Assembly (NCBI RefSeq): GCF_029977985.1
Contig: NZ_JARKOT010000166.1
Span: 23,433 to 87,432 of the forward strand
Reading direction: 5' to 3'
DNA: 64,000 nucleotides
Source: Propioniciclava sp.
GTDB lineage: Bacteria > Actinomycetota > Actinomycetes > Propionibacteriales > Propionibacteriaceae
Every line of letters starts with the position of its first letter. The first letter of the stretch is position 1. The notes below the pieces were generated by a model. It did not search any database and had not been told where the DNA came from. It saw nothing but the letters and a program-made list of their open reading frames with translations. Shown here one piece after another: positions 32,911-41,746 of the stretch. Position numbers and translations under genes: made by a program.

Positions 32911-33341
32911 GGACCTACTTCTCCTGTCCCCGCCCCAGTCAAGTTCCGCTCAGCCTGGGCGTCTCACACCAGTCTGTCGGATAGGGGCTGGTCGACGTCA
33001 TCGTGGGTGGCGTAGCTCATGGATAGTTCGACGCTGCCGGGTGTGCCGGTGGCGGCGGGGTCGATCTGGTCGCGGGTCTGGAGTCCGATGGTGACGTCCT
33101 CGGTGAGGGCGAACACTGCGAAGTCGTCGAAGGTCTCGATGGGCTCCTTGTTCAGGGCTTGGCGGTAGAAGGTGGTGCTGGCCTCGACGTCGGTGACGTA
33201 GAGGATCACGCTGGTGGGTGCGAAGTCTGTCATGGCGGTTCTCCTTGTGGGCCCCCATGGGGGCAGTCTGGTTGCTTGGATCACGACGTTACGGGGGATA
33301 GATGACGTCTTCTGTCATGTATGTGTGCGAGGGTTGGGGCC

Positions 33342-34313
33342 ATGCGGGCGGATCGGTTGTTGGCGATGATCTGGCTGCTGCGTACCCATGGCGGGCTCTC
33401 GACGGCAGAGCTGGCGCAGCGGCTGGAGGTGTCGCGTCGTACCGTGCTGCGGGATGTGGAAGCCCTTTCGGCTGCTGGAGTGCCGGTGTACTGCGAGCGC
33501 GGCCCCCACGGCGGGGTCCGCCTAATGCCGGGCTACCGCACTGATGTCACAGCGCTATCCGAGGACGAGAGCCGCGCGTTGTTCGCTGCGATCTCGTCGT
33601 GGGGCCCGGATTCGATCGGGCTGGGTGATGCGTTTGCCTCGGGGGTGCGCAAGCTGCTGGCTGCGGTTCCCGAGGCGCATCGTGGTCAGAGTCTGGAGGT
33701 TGCGTCGCGGATCGTGGTTGATCCGCACGGCTGGTTGCCGCAACCTGATGCGCTGCAACCTGGGGAGGCCTTCGCAACCGTCCAAGGAGGCGTGTTCGCC
33801 CGTCAGCGGTTGCGGTTGACGTATCGTTCACGCCAAGCCGCACGTGTGCAGGAGCTGGTGGTGGAGCCGCATGGTCTGGTGTCGGCCGGCAGCGACTGGT
33901 ATCTGTGCGCCAGCGCCGAGCAAACAGTGCGATTTTTCAAGGCAGTCCGTATCGAGCACGCCGCCCTGTTGGCTGAACCGTGCTCAGGGCCCGAGCTGGA
34001 TGTGGCCCAAGCATGGCGGGATCACCGCGCCAGGTTCCTCGACCAGTTCACTCCTGTCAGTGTTGATGCCTGGCTCCGCGCGCATCGGTGGGACGACGCG
34101 CGCGAGTGGAGTATCTGCACCAGCCCGATGGACGTGCCCGGGAGCCCACCGGGCGAGGGGTGGCAGCCCGTGCGCCTGGAGTTCATGGACCACCTCCACG
34201 CGGTCACCATCCTCTTGCGTCTCGGCTCTGACGTTCGAGTCGAAGCCCCCGACGACATCAAAGCCAAGCTTCTGGACCATCTCGACCAGATCGCCATGCT
34301 GTACCGCTCCTGA
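33342..34313 (+). CDS. WYL-domain (YafY/DeoR-type) transcriptional regulator
   Basis: MRADRLLAMIWLLRTHGGLSTAELAQRLEVSRRTVLRDVEALSAAGVPVYCERGPHGGVRL; divergent from the interrupted VOC gene. Confidence 0.88.
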   Translation: MRADRLLAMIWLLRTHGGLSTAELAQRLEVSRRTVLRDVEALSAAGVPVYCERGPHGGVRLMPGYRTDVTALSEDESRALFAAISSWGPDSIGLGDAFASGVRKLLAAVPEAHRGQSLEVASRIVVDPHGWLPQPDALQPGEAFATVQGGVFARQRLRLTYRSRQAARVQELVVEPHGLVSAGSDWYLCASAEQTVRFFKAVRIEHAALLAEPCSGPELDVAQAWRDHRARFLDQFTPVSVDAWLRAHRWDDAREWSICTSPMDVPGSPPGEGWQPVRLEFMDHLHAVTILLRLGSDVRVEAPDDIKAKLLDHLDQIAMLYRS

Positions 34314-34452
34314 CCCCGCTCCGTTAGCTCGCCTCTGAGCACCCGGATCTCAGCCAGCTGTAGCCACCATCTGGAGCTGCCACGCCTCTTGCAGATCGAG
34401 GTTCGGTGGCTGCCAGCTCACCTGTGTGACAAGCAGGTGAGGGGTGGTTTGG

Positions 34453-37400
34453 GTGACGGTGTCGATGCGGGTGATGTCGGCTGGTGACGGCTACAAGTAC
34501 CTGCTGCGCACCGTGGCGGCTGGCGATGGTGACCGGTCGCTGTCGACGCCGCTGACCCGCTACTACGCCGAGGCTGGCACCCCACCTGGACGCTGGCTCG
34601 GCTCTGGCGTCACTGCTTTGGGTAATGGTGAACTCACCCCTGGCGCCCAGGTGTCGGAAGCGCAGCTTCAGCTGCTGGTCGGTATGGGGCGGGACCCGAT
34701 CACGGGTGACCCGTTGGGGCGGGCGTATCCGGTGTACAGCTCGACGGCGGAGCGGGTCGCGGACCGTGTCGCGCAACTGGACCCTGCCCTGGGGACGGTG
34801 GAGCGGGAACGCTCCGTTGCGCAGATTGAGGCGGAGGAGGCTGCGCGGGGGTCGCGGCGTGCGGTGGCGGGGTTTGACTTCACGTTCAGTGTGCCGAAGT
34901 CGGCATCGGTGTTGTGGGCGGTTGCGGACGCGGGGACGCAGGCGTTGATTGCGCAAGCCCATCATGAGGCGGTTGCGGCGGTGGTTGCGTTCATGGAGCG
35001 CGAAGTAGCGGCCACCCGCACGGGCGCAACTGCTGGGGATGGCGCGGTTGCACAAGTCGACGTCACGGGTTTGATCGCAACGGCGTTTGATCACTTCGAT
35101 TCCCGTGCTGGGGACCCGCACTTGCATACGCATGTGGTGATCAGCAACAAGGTCCGCACGGTGTTGGATGGGAAGTGGCGGAGTCTGGATGGGCGTCCGA
35201 TGCATGCCGCGGTCGTGGCGTTGTCGGAGCTGCACGAGGCCGTGTTCGCCGATCACATGACCCGCACCTTCGGCGTGAGCTGGGAGTCGCGGGAGATGGG
35301 CCGGGACCGGAACCCGTCCTGGGCGATCACCAACGTCCCCGAACAGCTCGTCGCGGAGTTCTCGACCCGCTCCCGGCACATCAACGAGGCGACCGACGCG
35401 CTGATTGCTGCCTACGTGACTCAGCATGGCAAGCGCCCGTCGTCGGCGACCATCGTGAAACTGCGCGCCCAGGCCACGCTCGCGACGCGTCCGGAGAAGC
35501 AGGTCCGATCCTTGGCGGAGCTAACAGCCGAGTGGCGCACCCGCGTCAGTCAGCAGCTCGGCAGTGATGCGACGGTGTGGGCGCGCGCCGTCACGGGTGG
35601 GGAGCGGCAGTTGTTGTTGCGGGCTGATGATGTGCCGTTGGATCTGATCGAGCAGGTGGGGCGGTCGGTGGTGGAGGTGGTCGGTGAGAAGCGTTCGACG
35701 TGGCGGCGCTGGAACCTGATGGCCGAAGCCGCCCGCCAAACGATGGGGTGGCGATTCGCCACCGTCGAGGACCGCGAAGCCATCACCGCCATGGTCGCCG
35801 ACGCCGCCGAACAAGCGTCCCTGCGGCTGACCCCACCCGAGCTAGCGGTGAGTCCGGTGGAGTTTCGCCGCCTGGACGGCACCAGTGTGTTTCGGCCGAA
35901 GCACTCGACCGTGTTCTCCTCCGACACCCTCCTGGCCGCAGAAGACCGCCTCCTGCAACGGGCCCGCGCCACCACCGGGCCGAGTATCGACCTCGCCACC
36001 GTCGAGACCATCACGAGCAAGCCTGACGCCGAGGGCCGGGTGCTCGGTCCCGACCAGGCTGAAGCTTTGGCGTCGGTTGCCGTCTCGGGCCGGGTGGTGG
36101 ATGTGTTGGTGGGGCCGGCGGGGGCCGGTAAGACGACCGCGATGAACGCCTTGCGCCGGGCATGGGAGGCCTCGCATGGTGCCGGGTCGGTGGTGGGGTT
36201 GGCGCCGTCTGCGGTGGCGGCGCAGGTGCTGGCCGACGATCTGGGCATTCAGACGGAGAACACGGCGAAGTGGTGGACTACCCATCAACACACCGGCGCG
36301 ACCTTCAAGGCCGGGCAGCTGGTCATCATCGACGAAGCCTCCCTCGCCGGCACCCTGTCCTTGGATCGGATCACGCAGGCAGCGGAGGAGGCGGGGGCGA
36401 AGGTGCTGCTGGTCGGTGACTACGCACAGCTCCAGTCCGTCGACGCCGGTGGTGCGTTCAGCCTGTTGATCCACGACCGCGACGATGCTCCCGAACTCGT
36501 TGATGTTCACCGCTTCACTCACGATTGGGAGAAGACCGCTTCCCTGGAGTTGCGGCACGGCCGCGCCCCGGTCATCGACACCTACCTGGCACATGATCGC
36601 ATCCATGATGGTGACGGCGAGGCCATGACCGATGCCGCCTACACCGCCTGGCGCCACGACCGCCAGGCGGGATTGGTGTCGGTGCTGATCGCCGAAACCC
36701 GCGAGAACGTCACCGCCCTCAACGTCCGTGCTCGCGCCGACCTCATCCTCGACGGTACGCTGAAGCCCGGGCCCGAAATCACCCTGTCCGACGGATCGGC
36801 AGCGGGCGTGGGTGACACGATCATCACCCGCCGCAATGACCGTCGGCTGCGGAACCGGCACGGCTGGGTCCGCAACGGCCAAACCTGGACCATCACCGCC
36901 GTACGTGACGACGGGTCGGTCACGATCCGCCCACCCGGGACCCGGTTCGGCAACAGCGTCGTCGTGCCCGCCGCCTATGTGGCTGAGCATGTCGACCTCG
37001 GCTACGCCGTCACCGCCCACCGCGCCCAAGGCATCACCACCGACACCGCCCACGTCCTCGTCGAACCCACCACCACCAGGGAGAACCTGTATGTCGCGAT
37101 GACGCGCGGACGGGAATCGAACCAGGCCTACGTCATCCTCGACCGTCCCGACGATCACGCCACGGCGCATCCGGGCGACAATCCCGACGCCACCGCCCGC
37201 ACGGTCCTCTACGGCGTGCTCCAACACAGCGGTGCTGAGCTGTCGGCGTGCGAGACCATCACCGCCGAGCAGGAGCGGTGGGGCTCGATCGCCCAACTCG
37301 CCGCCGAATACGAAACCATCGCCGCTGCAGCCCAACACGACCGCTGGGCAGGGCTCATCCGCACCAGCGGACTCACCGGCGAGCAAGCGCAAGCCGTCAT

Positions 37401-37992
37401 CGACTCCGACGCCTTCGGCGCCCTGACTGCGGAACTGCGCCGGGCCGAAGCCAACCACCACAACGTCGACACCCTCCTGCCACGCCTCATCAAGGCTCGC
37501 GGGTTCGCCGACGCCGACGACATCGCCTCCGTCATCCACCACCGCCTCGCCAACGCCACCATCCGTCCCGCCGGATCGGGCCGCACCCGCCAGGCCCCGC
37601 GTCTCATCGCCGGCCTGGTTCCCGAAGCCACCGGCCCCATGACCCCCGACATGCAGCAAGCCCTGACCGAGCGCCGCCACCTCATCGAAACTCGAGCAGA
37701 AGCAGTCTTGGACGCCGCCGTCCAAACCCACGAACCATGGGTTACGGCACTCGGTCCGATCCCAGCCGATGGGCGGGAGCGGCAGCAGTGGCGACGCCGC
37801 GCCGTGGTCGTGGCCGCTTACCGTGACCGGTACCAGATCAGCGACCCGGCCCCGCTCGGCGCCCATCCGGAGGGTACGGCGCAGAAGATCGACCGCGCCC
37901 GAGCCGAAACAGCACTACGAACGCTGGCCCGCCCGACCATCCACGACGAGCGCCGGCGCCCCGCACCGCAGGCGTCTCGCCAATTGGTCTAG
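34453..37992 (+). CDS. MobF-family conjugative relaxase-helicase (TrwC/TraA)
   Basis: VTVSMRVMSAGDGYKYLLRTVA; GFDFTFSVPKSASVLWAV; AFDHFDSRAGDPHLHTHVVISNKV (HLHTH); helicase GPAGAGKTTAM, IIDEASLAG, VGDYAQLQSV. Confidence 0.93.
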   Translation: MTVSMRVMSAGDGYKYLLRTVAAGDGDRSLSTPLTRYYAEAGTPPGRWLGSGVTALGNGELTPGAQVSEAQLQLLVGMGRDPITGDPLGRAYPVYSSTAERVADRVAQLDPALGTVERERSVAQIEAEEAARGSRRAVAGFDFTFSVPKSASVLWAVADAGTQALIAQAHHEAVAAVVAFMEREVAATRTGATAGDGAVAQVDVTGLIATAFDHFDSRAGDPHLHTHVVISNKVRTVLDGKWRSLDGRPMHAAVVALSELHEAVFADHMTRTFGVSWESREMGRDRNPSWAITNVPEQLVAEFSTRSRHINEATDALIAAYVTQHGKRPSSATIVKLRAQATLATRPEKQVRSLAELTAEWRTRVSQQLGSDATVWARAVTGGERQLLLRADDVPLDLIEQVGRSVVEVVGEKRSTWRRWNLMAEAARQTMGWRFATVEDREAITAMVADAAEQASLRLTPPELAVSPVEFRRLDGTSVFRPKHSTVFSSDTLLAAEDRLLQRARATTGPSIDLATVETITSKPDAEGRVLGPDQAEALASVAVSGRVVDVLVGPAGAGKTTAMNALRRAWEASHGAGSVVGLAPSAVAAQVLADDLGIQTENTAKWWTTHQHTGATFKAGQLVIIDEASLAGTLSLDRITQAAEEAGAKVLLVGDYAQLQSVDAGGAFSLLIHDRDDAPELVDVHRFTHDWEKTASLELRHGRAPVIDTYLAHDRIHDGDGEAMTDAAYTAWRHDRQAGLVSVLIAETRENVTALNVRARADLILDGTLKPGPEITLSDGSAAGVGDTIITRRNDRRLRNRHGWVRNGQTWTITAVRDDGSVTIRPPGTRFGNSVVVPAAYVAEHVDLGYAVTAHRAQGITTDTAHVLVEPTTTRENLYVAMTRGRESNQAYVILDRPDDHATAHPGDNPDATARTVLYGVLQHSGAELSACETITAEQERWGSIAQLAAEYETIAAAAQHDRWAGLIRTSGLTGEQAQAVIDSDAFGALTAELRRAEANHHNVDTLLPRLIKARGFADADDIASVIHHRLANATIRPAGSGRTRQAPRLIAGLVPEATGPMTPDMQQALTERRHLIETRAEAVLDAAVQTHEPWVTALGPIPADGRERQQWRRRAVVVAAYRDRYQISDPAPLGAHPEGTAQKIDRARAETALRTLARPTIHDERRRPAPQASRQLV

Positions 37993-38426
37993 CGGGCGTC
38001 TGGGGCACGTTGCGGGCAGAGGTGGGGTGCGATCAGGAGGAGGCCGTAGGCGAGGACGAGGAAAAACGCGACCGGGCCTTGCTGGTTCCCTGAAAGCGTC
38101 GGGTACTGACCGGCGGCGGCTCCGTACACGATGGCATCCAGTAGGAGCCCGGTTGCTGAGATCGTGGTACCGAACAGCAGCCGGAGCATCAACGAATCAT
38201 CGCGGCGCTTACGGAACAACAGGTAGCCGACCATGGCGACACCGAGAGCGAGCAGACCGAACACGATGATCACCGGTACGCCACTCCAGGCCCCGGCGTC
38301 AGGGACGAGGACTGTACCTGCCGTGACAAGCAGCCCGGTGGCGATCACCCAGATCACGACGCCATACCCAACGGCAACGAGCACGTCGCGTCGGCTGGGC
38401 AGCGGGGGAGGCGCGGTGAGCAGCAT
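37989..38426 (-). CDS. Small 4-TM integral membrane protein (DUF5367-like?)
   Basis: Four hydrophobic segments, e.g. VLVAVGYGVVIWVIATGLLVTAGTV, VPVIIVFGLLALGVAMVGYLLF; divergent from a TetR gene. Confidence 0.6.
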   Translation of the reverse strand: MLLTAPPPLPSRRDVLVAVGYGVVIWVIATGLLVTAGTVLVPDAGAWSGVPVIIVFGLLALGVAMVGYLLFRKRRDDSLMLRLLFGTTISATGLLLDAIVYGAAAGQYPTLSGNQQGPVAFFLVLAYGLLLIAPHLCPQRAPDAR

Positions 38427-38465
38427 GCGACCATATTACTGAAACGACTGTGGTAAGAATAGGGT

Positions 38466-39047
38466 GTGGCCCGCCCAAAGAACCCTCAGCGCACCAGTGA
38501 CCTGCTTGACGCCGCAGCTCAGGTGCTGCAGGAGCGCGGTATCGCCGGTGTCACCCTGCGGCCACTCGCTGCGGAGTTGGGAGTCTCGCCGCGAACGCTG
38601 CTGTATCACTTCGGCAGCAAAGAAAAGCTGATCACCCAGGCCATCCGGCACCTCCGCCACCAGCAACCCACACTCGCGAAGGCACTTGCTCCAGACCAGC
38701 AGCCCAGCACGGGTGCGGTGGCCCTTGGCGAGGTGGTCAGGAGCATGTGGGAGGAGCAGAAGCAGGAGCAAGCGCGGCCCTTCCTCGCGCTGTACTTCGA
38801 ACTCGCCGCCCTAGCCATCCGCGACCCCGACACGTACGGAACCATGCTCCACGAACTCGACCACGAGTGGACCGACGCGATCACCAGTCATCTGCAGACC
38901 CGCGGCCTTGATGCGCACGAGGCTGCTTCGCGGATGAAAATGCTGATGATCCGGTACCGCGGGGCACTGCACTACGGGCTCGTCACAGGAGACTGGGACG
39001 CGGCTGACGCGGCGATACACGCTGCCGTCGGCGCTACTGACGTGTGA
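38466..39047 (+). CDS. TetR-family transcriptional regulator
   Basis: RTSDLLDAAAQVLQERGIAGVTLRPLAAELGVSPRTLLYHFGSKEKLITQAIRHL. Confidence 0.9.
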   Translation: MARPKNPQRTSDLLDAAAQVLQERGIAGVTLRPLAAELGVSPRTLLYHFGSKEKLITQAIRHLRHQQPTLAKALAPDQQPSTGAVALGEVVRSMWEEQKQEQARPFLALYFELAALAIRDPDTYGTMLHELDHEWTDAITSHLQTRGLDAHEAASRMKMLMIRYRGALHYGLVTGDWDAADAAIHAAVGATDV

Positions 39048-39171
39048 ACGCCCAGGAATATCTGCCCGTAGCTGTGGCCGTGGCGCGGGCCCGCGGAGGG
39101 GCTTGTTGATGGCCCTCATGTTCTCGGGGTTCGAGGCCGGGGCGCCTGGTCGATGTCGCTACGCGTCGGCA

Positions 39172-40164
39172 CTACATCGAGCGGCCGGGCGACTCGGATA
39201 CCGGTGCGTTGCGCCGTTGGAAATCGGCAGACAGTTCCGCCCGTTCCTGGAGATGCTGAGGCGGAAGGTGCTCGACGTCGTTCGCCGAGGCCACCAGCCG
39301 GGCAGTTCCTGCGCGGAGAAGCTCGTGGGTGCCAATACTCGACACGCTCGTAACCGGCCCGGGCACCGCTGCGACATCACGACCCAAGCGATGCGCTTCT
39401 CGGGCCACGCCCAAGGCTCCTGATCGTGCGGCCGCTTCGACGATCACCGTTGTGCCAGACAAGGCAGCAAGCAGCCGATTGCGAGCTAGGAAGCGATGCC
39501 GCGTCGGCACAGCCCCGGGAGGCAGCTCGCTCACCAGGGCACCGACATCAGCGACCTGGTTCAGCAGGTCGTGATGCCCGCGAGGGTAGAGCCGGTCCAC
39601 GCCTCCGGCCAGCACTGCGATCGTGTCACCACCAGCAGCCAACGCTCCACGATGCACTGCACCCTCGACCCCAAAAGCACCACCAGCGACCAACAGGCGC
39701 TCCCGACTCGCCAGATCACCAGCCAACTCGCTGGCGACCCGCTCACCATAAGACGTGGACGCACGAGAACCGGTCACGGTGACCAGGTCCTCCAACGGGC
39801 GCGCGAGGAACGACGTCGCGCCACGCACGAACAGAACATACGGGGCACGCTCCCCAAGATCATCCAAAGCCCGCGGCCACTCCACGTCACCCGCAATCAA
39901 CGTGGCGAAGCCCCCGTTCTCGACCGTCCGCAACCGCTCACTGAGCCGCTCGACCTCCTGTGGAGAGAGCCGGTCACGCCACACCTGTGCATCCACCCGG
40001 CTCAGACCCGGAACTGCGGCATCACTGTCGAGCAGCCTCAGAGTCTCGACAGCACCCCGCTGCTGTAGCAGACGACCAGTCATTGCATCGTCGGGCTCGG
40101 CCAACAACGACAGCACCACCCGGGCACGACGCTCATCAACACCAAGACCAGCAACACCAGACAT
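39172..40164 (-). CDS. DprA/Smf-like DNA-processing protein
   Basis: TVTGSRASTSYGERVASELAGDLASRERLLVAGGAFGVEGAVHRGALAAGGDTIAVLAGGVDRLYPRGHHDLL (Rossmann DprA core). Confidence 0.88.
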   Translation of the reverse strand: MSGVAGLGVDERRARVVLSLLAEPDDAMTGRLLQQRGAVETLRLLDSDAAVPGLSRVDAQVWRDRLSPQEVERLSERLRTVENGGFATLIAGDVEWPRALDDLGERAPYVLFVRGATSFLARPLEDLVTVTGSRASTSYGERVASELAGDLASRERLLVAGGAFGVEGAVHRGALAAGGDTIAVLAGGVDRLYPRGHHDLLNQVADVGALVSELPPGAVPTRHRFLARNRLLAALSGTTVIVEAAARSGALGVAREAHRLGRDVAAVPGPVTSVSSIGTHELLRAGTARLVASANDVEHLPPQHLQERAELSADFQRRNAPVSESPGRSM

Positions 40165-40233
40165 GACGGCTCCTCCTCGAACACACCTCGCCGAGCAGGT
40201 GCGCCAACACAGCCCGCGATCCTCGCGAGGCGG

Positions 40234-40578
40234 TCAGGCCGTCGGCGCTGGTGAACGCGACGGCAAGCACCGCTCGCGACGCTCAGCAGCGCGGGCTCGC
40301 ACCAACAACACCACGCTCACCGGGCCCATCACTAGGAACTTGAACGCGTTCCAGATGCACAGCAGCACCAGCAGGTGGAACCACCCCGGCGCACCGCGGT
40401 CGATGAGAATCGTCAGGATGTTCGCGACCCCGAGGTACGGGATGGCCAGCAACATCGCCGGGACGCCCCACTTCAGCCCGCGTCGCCTGCGGAGCTTGTC
40501 CAACACGATGTTGGTCGGCATGTAGCGGCGCAGGAAGTCACGCGTGTGGATGCTGACGATCCAGATCAGGCGAAACAT
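40234..40578 (-). CDS. Small hydrophobic membrane protein of unknown function
   Basis: MFRLIWIVSIHTRDFLRRYMPTNIVLDKL...WGVPAMLLAIPYLGVANILTILIDRG...FHLLVLLCIWNAFKFLVMGPVSVVLLV. Confidence 0.6.
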   Translation of the reverse strand: MFRLIWIVSIHTRDFLRRYMPTNIVLDKLRRRRGLKWGVPAMLLAIPYLGVANILTILIDRGAPGWFHLLVLLCIWNAFKFLVMGPVSVVLLVRARAAERRERCLPSRSPAPTA

Positions 40579-40765
40579 GAGCACAGTCCTCTCCTCGTCT
40601 CCGGCGACAAGGAATCGAGAAGGACCGCTCCGGCCGAAGCCAGCTGGTCGTCCCACCACGTCCGGCGGTGGGTCACGCAGGTGGAGGCCGCCTACCCACA
40701 AGGTACCGTTGTTGACGTTGCGTTGGAAGAGTCCCGGTGCTTGGTGACATGACCCGCTTGGGCTC

Positions 40766-41098
40766 TCACCCCCAGAAGATTGGATCCTGGTGGCTGTCGA
40801 TGTAGTCGAGCAGTGACTGGACGTTCTTCGTCGGACGCTTGCGGGTGTACTCGTGGAACTTCATGTACCGTTCGCGCCAGTAGATGCTCCACTGCCCAGT
40901 CTTGACGGTATAGCGGAGGCGCGCGACCGGGAACCGTGTCCAGTCTCCCTGCCCGTCCCAGGGCGGCCTCGTCTCGATGATCGTGACGTGCCGGTCGGCA
41001 ATCTCGGCTTCTACCCGCACTTGATCCCACAGGTGCTCGGGCACGCGTTCACGGCACCAGCGGCCGATGCTCAGCAGGTCGGTCTCGGGCATCGCCAT
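40766..41098 (-). CDS. DUF3024-like protein
   Basis: MAMPETDLLSIGRWCRERVPEHLWDQVRVEAEIADRHVTIIETRPPWDGQGDWTRFPVARLRYTVKTGQWSIYWRERYMKFHEY. Confidence 0.7.
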   Translation of the reverse strand: MAMPETDLLSIGRWCRERVPEHLWDQVRVEAEIADRHVTIIETRPPWDGQGDWTRFPVARLRYTVKTGQWSIYWRERYMKFHEYTRKRPTKNVQSLLDYIDSHQDPIFWG

Positions 41099-41142
41099 AC
41101 GTCCATTCTGCCATCCGAGCTCCTCGGTAGCCTCGAAGCTGT

Positions 41143-41330
41143 GGCGGCAGGGCAAGTCCATCGGGGAGCATCACGTTGCGGCGGAGCTGGCCCGAAGTAG
41201 CTCACGCTGGTGCGGACAGTGTGAAGGCAGTCCCATCCCCGCCAACCCGGATAACGGTCGGGTGGTCGAGATTCAGGTGAAGACAGCGCAAGGCTCCACC
41301 TGGCGATCGCTTCGCTGGCTCGACTCGAAG
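41143..41330 (+). pseudogene. Possible remnant of a PD-(D/E)xK-like small protein (frame-broken)
   Basis: GKSIGEHHVAAELAR ... NPDNGRVVEIQVKTAQGSTW (E-x-K-like block), interrupted in the middle; no intact ORF. Confidence 0.35.
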
Positions 41331-41746
41331 TCACAGGATCCAAGGTCAGCAGGAATAGTACGTCATGGCGGCCGTTCCGCATGACCCATGCCGTGCAGGA
41401 AGCTCCGTGGTGCCTCGTCCGCATGTCGTCCCAGCGGCGTGGGGCGAGCACATGAACCCGATCACCTGGTCACATCCGCGTGCCGCGAGGCGTCCTCGAG
41501 GCACAGGCGCGATCATAGGCTTATGGCGATTCGGCGGTGCCAGGGAGCTTGCCGCTTGCGGCCGCAACGATGCCTACACAGGAGGGATCGACGTGGTCGC
41601 GGCGGGGAGTCGCGACCCGACAGCAGTTGCACGTCATATCTTGGCTCTGGAGGAGGCCGTCAAGTGAGGTCACGCCCCGCTGGCTGGAAGCGATCGCGAT
41701 CGCTCAGCAAGCTAGTGCCCCAGTCCCTATCGGAAGGTCGCTCAGC

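Larger units (their letters stand above)
31415..32966 (-). mobile_element. IS3-family-like insertion sequence (~1.55 kb; ends tentative)
   Basis: Short terminal inverted repeat TGAGACG...CGTCTCA; contains orfA and orfB on the minus strand; splits a VOC gene. No clear target duplication seen. Confidence 0.75.
31256..33233 (-). pseudogene. VOC/glyoxalase-fold gene interrupted by an insertion sequence
   Basis: N-half 33233-32967: MTDFAPTSVILYVTDVEASTTFYRQAL...SVELSMSYATHDDVD. C-half 31414-31256, after the IS: TSELYQDWTTLGFPIALEPTTLEFGYTFVATDPDGHRLRVCATDTTNL. Confidence 0.85.

Noticed and set aside
35842-37866. 674-aa minus-strand ORF opposite the relaxase
   Set aside because: Antisense artefact; plus strand encodes a clear MobF relaxase-helicase.
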